A stretch of DNA of 46,272 bases, from contig JBHGBM010000039.1 in the NCBI GenBank assembly GCA_041946965.1, positions 1 to 46,272 of the forward strand. Reading direction: 5' to 3'. Source of the stretch: JBHGBM01 sp041946965. GTDB lineage: Bacteria; Acidobacteriota; Terriglobia; Bryobacterales; Bryobacteraceae. A program made the position numbers and the translations under genes. Positions within the stretch are counted from its first letter, which is position 1. The number at the start of each line of letters is the position of its first letter. This document shows positions 39,936-46,272 of the stretch, in pieces. Below the pieces are notes generated by a model, which saw nothing but the letters and a program-made list of their open reading frames with translations, was not told the DNA's origin and did not search any database.

Positions 39936-41849
39936 ATGAAACTAATGACCGAGGAGGAACGCTTCCGCCTGCTGGTGGAAGCCGTAAAAGACTACGCCAT
40001 CTTCATGCTGGACCCGGACGGGGCCGTGGCAAGCTGGAACGCCGGAGCCGAGCGCATGACCGGCTACACCGGCGAAGAGATCCTCGGCCGCCATTTCCGC
40101 TGTTTCTATGCCGCCGAGGACGTGACGGCGGGCCGTCCCGAACGCGAGCTGGCCGACGCCGCCTCTCACGGCCGTTCCGAGGCGGAGGGCTGGCGCATCC
40201 GCAAAGACGGCTCGCGGCTCTGGGCGAACACCGTGATGACCGCGGTATACGACGACGCCGGGCGGCTCAGCGGGTTCGCGCGCATGACGCGCGATGTCAC
40301 CGCCACCAAGCGCGCCGAACAGGACCGCGAGCGGCTGCTGGAGGCCATGGAAGGCCAGCGCCGCCTTTTCGAAATGGTGCTGGATCACGCGCCGGCCGGG
40401 ATCGCCATCTTCGACGGATCCAGTCTGCGCGTGAAGTGGGCCAACCCCATGTTCCGGCAGCGGCTCGATCCGCCCTGGAACGCCACCGACATCACCGGCA
40501 AGCGCCTGGAGGAGCTCATGCCTGCCGCCATCAGCGGTGTGACGGAGATTTTTCGCCGCGTGGCGGAAACGCGCAAGCCGCACTTCGAGCCGGAATTCGA
40601 GGTGCCCGGCGCGCAGCGCTACCTGCGCGTCTCTCTGTTGCCGCTGGCGGGCGGGGAACGGGGCCGCGCGCCCGACCTGATGATGCTGGTCACCGACATC
40701 AGCGATTCCGTGCTGGCCCGCAAACAGGTGGAGCGGGCCAATTCGCTCAAGAGCGAGTTTCTGGCCTCCATGAGCCACGAGCTGCGCACGCCGCTGCACA
40801 CCATCGGGGGATTCGCGGACCTGCTCGCCAAGGGCAAAGCGGGCGAGCTCAACGCCAAGCAGCGGCGCCAGGTCGAGCGCATCCAGCAGGCTTCGCATCA
40901 CCTGCTCAGCCTGATCAACGATATCCTTGATCTGTCGAAGATCGAAGCCGGCAGGATGGAGTTGCGGCTGGAGAACTTTGTGGCCGATTCCGCGCTCGCC
41001 GAGGTGCTCTCCACCATCACCCCGCTGGCCGAGGGAAAGTCCATCCACGTGGCGGCCAACCTGCCTCCCGGGCTGGTGGTTCGCGCGGACCGGGTGCGCT
41101 TCAAGCAGATCCTTTACAACCTGCTCAGCAACGCCGTGAAGTTCACGCCCGCGGAAGGCTCGGTGTGGGTGGAGGCGGAAGCCGGCGTGGACTTCGCCGC
41201 GTTCACGGTGGGCGACACCGGAGTGGGCATCGCGCCGGAAGACCAGCGCGCCATCTTCGACGAATTCCGGCAGGTGGGCGTCACCACCAAAGGAGTGCGG
41301 GAAGGCACCGGGCTGGGGCTGGCCATCACGCGGCGGCTGCTCGGCATGCACGGGGGAGCCATCACGGTGGAGAGCGAGCCCGGCAAGGGCAGCCGTTTCC
41401 GCTTCCGGCTCCCGCGGCGCGCGCACGCCAAGGCGCCGCAGCCCGCCGCCGCGGCGGAGGCCGGGCCGCGCGCGCCCGAGGCCGCGGGGCGCACCATCCT
41501 GGTGGCCGACGATAGCGCCCCCGCGCGCGAGTGGGCGCGCGACGTCTTTGAGCCGCTGGGTTACCGCGTCATCGAAGCCGTGGACGGCGGCGACGCCGTG
41601 CGGCAGGTGGAGCGCGAGAATCCCGACCTGGTGCTCATGGACATCCAGATGCCCGTGATAGACGGCTACGCGGCCCTGGCGCGTCTCCGGGAGAACGCCC
41701 GCTTCGCGCGGCTGCCGGTCATCGCCCTGACCGCCTTCGCCATGCAGGGCGACCGCGAGCGCGCCCTCGCCGCTGGCTTCGACGGTTATGTCGCCAAGCC
41801 CGTGGCCGCCGGCGCGCTCGAAGCCGAAGTGCGGCGGTTGCTATCATAG
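39936..41849 (+). CDS. Hybrid sensor histidine kinase (PAS-PAS-HisKA-HATPase-REC)
   Basis: A 637-residue cytoplasmic protein from ATG 39936 (ATG 39945 is also possible). No membrane segment is seen. PAS domains span about 8-125 and 145-265. The HisKA phosphoacceptor is H281 in MSHELRTPLH. The ATPase domain has NAVKF, DTGVGIAPED and GTGLGLAI. A receiver domain ends the protein, with D569 in MDIQMPVIDGY. It precedes the sigma-54 regulator by 7 bases, so both form one two-component operon. No histidine phosphotransfer domain is encoded nearby, so the C-terminal receiver may act as a phosphate sink or modulator. Confidence 0.9.
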   Translation: MKLMTEEERFRLLVEAVKDYAIFMLDPDGAVASWNAGAERMTGYTGEEILGRHFRCFYAAEDVTAGRPERELADAASHGRSEAEGWRIRKDGSRLWANTVMTAVYDDAGRLSGFARMTRDVTATKRAEQDRERLLEAMEGQRRLFEMVLDHAPAGIAIFDGSSLRVKWANPMFRQRLDPPWNATDITGKRLEELMPAAISGVTEIFRRVAETRKPHFEPEFEVPGAQRYLRVSLLPLAGGERGRAPDLMMLVTDISDSVLARKQVERANSLKSEFLASMSHELRTPLHTIGGFADLLAKGKAGELNAKQRRQVERIQQASHHLLSLINDILDLSKIEAGRMELRLENFVADSALAEVLSTITPLAEGKSIHVAANLPPGLVVRADRVRFKQILYNLLSNAVKFTPAEGSVWVEAEAGVDFAAFTVGDTGVGIAPEDQRAIFDEFRQVGVTTKGVREGTGLGLAITRRLLGMHGGAITVESEPGKGSRFRFRLPRRAHAKAPQPAAAAEAGPRAPEAAGRTILVADDSAPAREWARDVFEPLGYRVIEAVDGGDAVRQVERENPDLVLMDIQMPVIDGYAALARLRENARFARLPVIALTAFAMQGDRERALAAGFDGYVAKPVAAGALEAEVRRLLS

Positions 41850-41856
41850 GGGCGAA

Positions 41857-43221
41857 ATGCTTCCCGCAGCACGCCTGGTTGCCGTGGACGATGACGCCGC
41901 CAACCTGGAGCTGCTCTCCGACGCGCTGGCGCAGGAAGGCCTCGAGATCCTCACCACGACCGACCCCGCCGAAGGCTGGGAGCTGGTGCGGCAAACCCGT
42001 CCGGATATCGCCATCCTCGACCTGGTGATGCCCGGCATGGACGGCATGGAACTGCTGGAGAAGATCGTGGACTGGGATCCCGGCATCGACGTGATCCTGC
42101 TCACCGGCCACTACTCCACCGAGTCGGCCGTCACCGCCATCCGCAAGGGCGCCTGCGACTATCTCACCAAGCCGGTGGACCTGGACGCGCTCTCGGCGCG
42201 CGTTTCCGCCCTGGTGGGGGACGCGCGGAGGAGGAGGGAAGCCGCGCGGCTGGAAGGCGAGTTGCTCCAGGCCTCGCGCTTCGAGGGCATGGTGGGCCGC
42301 GGCCCGCAGATGCTGGAGGTGTTCGCGTGGGTGCGCCGCGTGGCGCCGCACTACCGCGTGGCGCTGGTGCGCGGGGAAACCGGAACGGGCAAGGAACTGG
42401 TGGCGCAGGCGCTGCACCGGCTCAGCCCCGCCGCGCAGGGCCGCTTCGTGGTGTGCAACTGCTCCGCGGTGGTGGAGACGCTGTTTGAGAGCGAGCTGTT
42501 CGGCCACGTGCGCGGCGCGTTCACCGGGGCGGTGCAGGACCGCGTCGGGCTGTTCGAATACGCCAACGGCGGCACGCTGTTCCTGGACGAGATCGGCGAC
42601 CTGCCGCAGGGCACGCAGAGCAAGCTGCTGCGCGCGCTCCAGAGCCAGGAAGTGCAGCGCGTCGGCTCGCCCGTGCCGCGCAGCGTGGACGTGCGAGTGG
42701 TGGCCGCCACCAACCGCGACCTGAACGCGATGATGGCCGGCAAACAATTCCGCGACGACCTGTATTACCGGCTGTCCATGGTGGAGATCGAGGTGCCGCG
42801 GCTGGCGGACCGCAAGCAGGACCTGCCGCTGCTGGCCAACCATTTCCTGGAACGCTTCGCGGCGCAGTACGGAAAGCCAGTGCGGGCCATCTCGCGCCGC
42901 GCGCACGCCGCGCTGGCGCGCTATCACTGGCCCGGAAACGTGCGGCAGCTCGAAAACGTGATCGGCCACGCCTGCATGATGGCGGAGGGTGAGACCATCG
43001 ACATCCGCGACCTGCCCGCGCCGCTGCGCGCGCACGCCGCCGAACCGCCGCCCTCCATCGACGAAGAGCCGGTCATGCCGCTGGAAGAGGCCGAGCGGCG
43101 CTACGTGCTGCGCGTGCTGGAGCACATGGGCGGCAACAAGGTGCGGACCGCCAAGGCGCTCGGCATCAGCCGCGCGACCCTGTACAGAATTCTGGGCGAG
43201 GCCGAGGGCGTGGCGACGTAA
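41857..43221 (+). CDS. NtrC-family sigma-54-dependent response regulator
   Basis: A 454-residue regulator from ATG 41857, 7 bases after the kinase stop with GGGG as a weak ribosome-binding site. A receiver domain (about 5-120) has phosphoacceptor D55 in ILDLVMP. The AAA+ domain (about 145-380) shows Walker A GETGTGKE (173-180) and GAFTGA (220-225), which contacts sigma-54, plus LFLDEIGDLP as Walker B. The C-terminal Fis-type helix-turn-helix is KVRTAKALGISRATLYRIL. It should activate RpoN-dependent promoters upon phosphorylation, probably by the kinase before it. No RpoN-type -24/-12 site was spotted in the window. Confidence 0.92.
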   Translation: MLPAARLVAVDDDAANLELLSDALAQEGLEILTTTDPAEGWELVRQTRPDIAILDLVMPGMDGMELLEKIVDWDPGIDVILLTGHYSTESAVTAIRKGACDYLTKPVDLDALSARVSALVGDARRRREAARLEGELLQASRFEGMVGRGPQMLEVFAWVRRVAPHYRVALVRGETGTGKELVAQALHRLSPAAQGRFVVCNCSAVVETLFESELFGHVRGAFTGAVQDRVGLFEYANGGTLFLDEIGDLPQGTQSKLLRALQSQEVQRVGSPVPRSVDVRVVAATNRDLNAMMAGKQFRDDLYYRLSMVEIEVPRLADRKQDLPLLANHFLERFAAQYGKPVRAISRRAHAALARYHWPGNVRQLENVIGHACMMAEGETIDIRDLPAPLRAHAAEPPPSIDEEPVMPLEEAERRYVLRVLEHMGGNKVRTAKALGISRATLYRILGEAEGVAT

Positions 43222-43229
43222 GACGGTTT

Positions 43230-44567
43230 CTATTCCCCGGGAGGGCCGAACGGATACACATCCGGCGCCACCACCACTTCGGTCGTGAATTTCATACCGC
43301 CCGGATACGTCAGTTCCAGGAAGAAGGCGCCGAATCCCTGTTCCGGGCGGGGCAGGGAAGCCTCATAGACGCCCTCGGCGCCCTCCACGCGCGCCGAGGT
43401 CCACGCGCGCCCGATGCGCTCGAGCCGGAAATCCCGCGCCTCGGGGTTTATGGCCTTCCACATCCTGACCTCCGAAGGCGGATCGAGCGTTCGCAGCCGG
43501 ATGGTCCCCTGCGCGCGGTCGGCGTTCCAGTAGAAACGCGGGCGGGGCGTGCAGCTCACCACGGCCTGGAACCACGCCAGCAGGCTTTCGAGCGCGTCGG
43601 AGTTCTCCAGCGAGTGGTCGGTGTTGGGCACGTAACGCAGGTACTTTTCACCCGGCATGCGGTCGAAGTAGAACTGTGAGGAATCGGGGAGGAAAAACTG
43701 GTCGCCCGAGGAATTCACCACGTACTTCGGCATGGTAAGCCGTTCGCGGTATTCATAGGGGTCCTCGATCTCCATCAGGGCGCGAAACTCCGGCTTGCCC
43801 ATCCACTTCATGATGCCCATGGCGGCGTAATCCTCCACCGCGGGCGCCCAGAAGCCGTAAGCGCGCCAATGGTGAATGAACGAGGTCTCCACGTTGGGCA
43901 CGTCGATGACCAGCGGCGCGATGGCGGCCACGCGGCGGTCCACGGCGGCGGTGGTCCACGTAGTCCAGCCGCGTTTGGAGCCGCCGGCGACCACGAATCG
44001 GCTCACCTTGACGTTGCCGCCTTGTTCGGAGCCGCAGAACGCGGTGATGGCGTCCATGGCGCGCACGGCGGCTTTGGTCATGGGCAGCCGCGCCGGCCAG
44101 CGCGGGTCGCCGGTGCGCAGGAACTTGTCCCAGGTGTAAGCGATGAAGGAATCTTCGGTGCGCCCGCGCTCCTCGCCGGCGAATACCAGCGGCTGATTCG
44201 GAACCATCTTCAGGTCAGCCACCACGGCGTGGGTCTCGGCCGCGAAACGCACCCAGGCGGCGTCCGGCGCGGCGGGCTTGCCGGGGTTCGAGCCGCCGTC
44301 GATGATCAGCAGGCCGGTGGCGGTCTCCACCTTGGCGGGTTTCACGATGTAGAGCCAGTGGCGCCATTCGGTGCGGTCCACGTCCTGGGGGGTGAGGAAC
44401 CGCTGCGAGACCATATCGAGCGTATAGACGGTGGCCCCCGCCACCGTGGCCGTGCCGGCCAGCTCGTAACGGAACGAATCGTCCGGCGCAGCCACGTAGC
44501 GGTCGAGCGCCGTGATATCGGCGGCGTGCAGCAGGGCGGCGAGAAACAGCGGAACCAGCCAGCGCAT
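43230..44567 (-). CDS. PqaA-like PhoPQ-activated pathogenicity-related hydrolase
   Basis: A 445-residue protein from ATG 44567 with a signal peptide (MRWLVPLFLAALLHA). It resembles the PhoPQ-activated pathogenicity-related family (PF10142), an alpha/beta-hydrolase-like group first seen in Salmonella. Visible are LDRYVAAPDDSFRYE near the start, VAGGSKRGWTTW with a probable nucleophile Ser, and YVVNSSGDQFFLPDSS followed by NTDHSLENSD, which would supply Asp and His. It is a secreted or periplasmic enzyme of unknown substrate. Its end is only 8 bases from the end of the convergent response regulator gene, and it is divergent from the OPT transporter gene with 29 bases between starts. Confidence 0.8.
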   Translation of the reverse strand: MRWLVPLFLAALLHAADITALDRYVAAPDDSFRYELAGTATVAGATVYTLDMVSQRFLTPQDVDRTEWRHWLYIVKPAKVETATGLLIIDGGSNPGKPAAPDAAWVRFAAETHAVVADLKMVPNQPLVFAGEERGRTEDSFIAYTWDKFLRTGDPRWPARLPMTKAAVRAMDAITAFCGSEQGGNVKVSRFVVAGGSKRGWTTWTTAAVDRRVAAIAPLVIDVPNVETSFIHHWRAYGFWAPAVEDYAAMGIMKWMGKPEFRALMEIEDPYEYRERLTMPKYVVNSSGDQFFLPDSSQFYFDRMPGEKYLRYVPNTDHSLENSDALESLLAWFQAVVSCTPRPRFYWNADRAQGTIRLRTLDPPSEVRMWKAINPEARDFRLERIGRAWTSARVEGAEGVYEASLPRPEQGFGAFFLELTYPGGMKFTTEVVVAPDVYPFGPPGE

Positions 44568-44596
44568 ACCTAAATGGTAGGATATGGGTGTCCTCA

Positions 44597-46272
44597 ATGT
44601 CTGAAACCAAATCCCTTCCGGAAAACGCCTATACCCCGCTTGCGCCCGGCGAGACTTATCAGCCCGTGACGCCGGCCAAAACCGATATGCCGGAGCTTAC
44701 GGCGCGCGCGGTGGCGTGGGGTGTTTTTTTCTGCGTGGTCTTCACGGTGGCCTCGGTCTACTCGGGCCTGAAGGTCGGACAGGTGATGGAGACCGCCATC
44801 CCGATCTCGATTCTGACCATCGGCCTGGCGCGCATGTACGCGCGCCGCTCCAGCCTGCTCGAAAACGTGATCGTCACGTGCATAGGCGGCGCCGCGGGAC
44901 CGGTGGTGGCGGGGGCCATCTTCACGATCCCCGCGCTCTACATCCTCAAGCTCGATCCGCACCCGCTCGAGACCATCCTGATCTGCCTGGCGGGCGGCTG
45001 CCTCGGCGTGCTGTTCCTCATCCCGCTGCGGCGCTACTTCGTGCGCGACATGCACGGGCGGCTTCCGTATCCCGAAGCCACCGCCATCACCGAGGTCCTC
45101 ATCACCGGCGAGAAGGGCGGCTCGCAGGCGCGGCTGCTGCTTCAGGCCACGGCCATCTCGGGCGTCTACGATTTTTTCGTGACCACTTTCCAGGTGTGGA
45201 AGGAATACGTGGACTTCCAGTTCGTGCCGCTGTTCCGCACGCTTTCCGAACGCGCCAAAATGGTGTTCAACTTCGACGCCATCGCGTTCATTCTGGGGCT
45301 GGGCTACGTGATGGGGCTGCGCAGCTCCATGATTTTGTGCGCGGGCGGCGTGCTCTCGAATTTCGTGCTCGTTCCGGTAGTGTGGATGATCGGCAGCCAC
45401 ATGCCGGACGCGGTGTACCCGGCGTCCATCCCCATCGCCAAGATGGACGCCTCGCAGATCTTCCGCAATTACGTGCGCTTCATCGGCGTGGGCGCCATCG
45501 CCACGGCGGGGATCTTCGGGATCATCAAGTCGCTGCGCGTGGTGGCGGGGTCGTTCGGCATCGCGCTGCGCACCTTCCGGCGCGGCGAGGCGCACGCCGA
45601 AATCCGCACGGACCGCGATATTCCGGTGACGGCGATCCTGATCGGGGTCATGTTGTGCGCCCTGGCCGTCGGCGTGTTCCTGGGCAACCTGGCGGGGCTC
45701 GCGGTGGCGCTGATCGGACTGGCGCTGACGCTGGTGTTCTCGTTCTTCTTTACGTCGGTGGCGGCCAACGCCATCGCCACCACCGCGCGCAACCCGGTCT
45801 CCGGCATGACCATGCTCGCCATCATCGTGTCCTCGGTGGTGCTGCTGCGCTTCGGACTTTCCGGGACCACCGGCATGTTCTTCGTCACCGCCCTCGGCGG
45901 CATGGTCTGCACGGCGCTGGCGGTTTCCGGACAGGTGATCACGGACCTGAAGACGGGGTATTGGCTCGGCTCCACGCCCGCCGCGCAGCAGAAGGTGAAG
46001 TTCCTGGCGGTGGCCGCGGCGGCGGTGGCCGCGGGGCTCACCATCGTGCTGCTGGCCCAGGCGTTCCAGTTCGGCGAAGCGGCCCCCGGCGATACGCGCG
46101 TGGTGCTTCCCTCGCCGCAGGCGGCCATCATGAAGGCCCTGGTGGAGGGCTTCATGGGGCGGCAGCCCGTGGCCGGCATTCTCTTCGGCGCCGGAGCCAT
46201 GATCGCGCTGGCGATGGAGATGCTCGGCGTGCCCGCGCTGATCTTCGCGCTCGGCATGTACCTGCCGCTGGA
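44597..46272 (+). CDS. OPT-family oligopeptide transporter, 3' end outside the window
   Basis: The frame stays open from ATG 44597 to the window edge (558 codons). After a soluble N-terminus of about 37 residues, many hydrophobic helices follow, with family motifs VYSGLKVGQVMETAIPIS and RLPYPEATAITEVL. OPT transporters import oligopeptides or metal-siderophore chelates using the proton gradient. Bacterial members of about 600-700 residues are usual, so perhaps 100 residues are missing. TAGGAT 13 bases before the ATG may be a -10 element; no Shine-Dalgarno is seen. Confidence 0.88.
   Translation, partial: MSETKSLPENAYTPLAPGETYQPVTPAKTDMPELTARAVAWGVFFCVVFTVASVYSGLKVGQVMETAIPISILTIGLARMYARRSSLLENVIVTCIGGAAGPVVAGAIFTIPALYILKLDPHPLETILICLAGGCLGVLFLIPLRRYFVRDMHGRLPYPEATAITEVLITGEKGGSQARLLLQATAISGVYDFFVTTFQVWKEYVDFQFVPLFRTLSERAKMVFNFDAIAFILGLGYVMGLRSSMILCAGGVLSNFVLVPVVWMIGSHMPDAVYPASIPIAKMDASQIFRNYVRFIGVGAIATAGIFGIIKSLRVVAGSFGIALRTFRRGEAHAEIRTDRDIPVTAILIGVMLCALAVGVFLGNLAGLAVALIGLALTLVFSFFFTSVAANAIATTARNPVSGMTMLAIIVSSVVLLRFGLSGTTGMFFVTALGGMVCTALAVSGQVITDLKTGYWLGSTPAAQQKVKFLAVAAAAVAAGLTIVLLAQAFQFGEAAPGDTRVVLPSPQAAIMKALVEGFMGRQPVAGILFGAGAMIALAMEMLGVPALIFALGMYLPL

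Noticed and set aside
1..46272. CRISPR arrays, tRNA or rRNA genes, transposases, integrases and attachment sites
   Set aside because: None was recognised by eye. The only tandem repeat found is the in-frame one at 28711-28845.

Overview
The window looks like chromosomal DNA of a GC-rich Acidobacteriota, most likely of the Solibacter/Bryobacter type (order Bryobacterales). This is inferred from three very large Oar-like TonB-dependent receptors with an N-terminal carboxypeptidase-regulatory-like domain, several Tat-exported Gfo/Idh/MocA proteins, and a PQQ-type sugar dehydrogenase carrying a C-terminal domain that resembles the Solibacter domain TIGR03437. No tRNA, rRNA, CRISPR array, insertion sequence or prophage was seen. 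Genes are packed tightly and no gene-free stretch exceeds 300 bases.

Layout. 1-6.2 kb: an XRE/S24-like regulator divergent from an unrecognised Cys-rich protein, then a YdjM-type membrane protein, a glycosyltransferase-like polytopic protein, a small zinc-ribbon membrane protein and a secreted M23 peptidase with PKD repeats. 6.2-10.6 kb: an operon of an Oar-like receptor and a GH109-like Gfo/Idh/MocA protein. 10.7-16.1 kb: an MFS transporter divergent from argF-argG-argH-argR; the short promoter between them holds one perfect and one imperfect ARG box, so argR probably controls its own operon and the transporter. 16.1-26.5 kb: two more Oar-like receptors, one followed directly by a second GH109-like enzyme, plus a divergent pair of an HD-domain hydrolase and an oxidoreductase.

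26.6-30.7 kb is the most unusual part. A TPR/O-GlcNAc-transferase-like (GT41) enzyme and a MidA-like methyltransferase with a C-terminal TPR-like region flank a 174-residue protein with five tandem nine-residue units centred on W-[IL]-G-P. This protein has its own well-formed promoter and Shine-Dalgarno. A system that modifies the repeat protein is a plausible but untested reading.

30.8-46.3 kb: an acetate-kinase-like protein with an altered active-site motif in an operon with an exported TPR protein; a single-domain penicillin-binding-protein-like transpeptidase; a short-chain dehydrogenase and a family 5 uracil-DNA glycosylase whose start codons share one ATGCAT; the sugar dehydrogenase; an O-methyltransferase; a UspA protein with a previously hidden 56-residue gene; a hybrid histidine kinase with a sigma-54 response regulator; a PqaA-like hydrolase; and the 5' part of an OPT-family transporter.

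Several genes lack a Shine-Dalgarno and instead carry a -10-like hexamer (TAGAAT, TACAAT, TACGAT) 6-7 bases before the ATG, which suggests leaderless transcripts. All functional statements come from reading motifs by eye; no database search was run.
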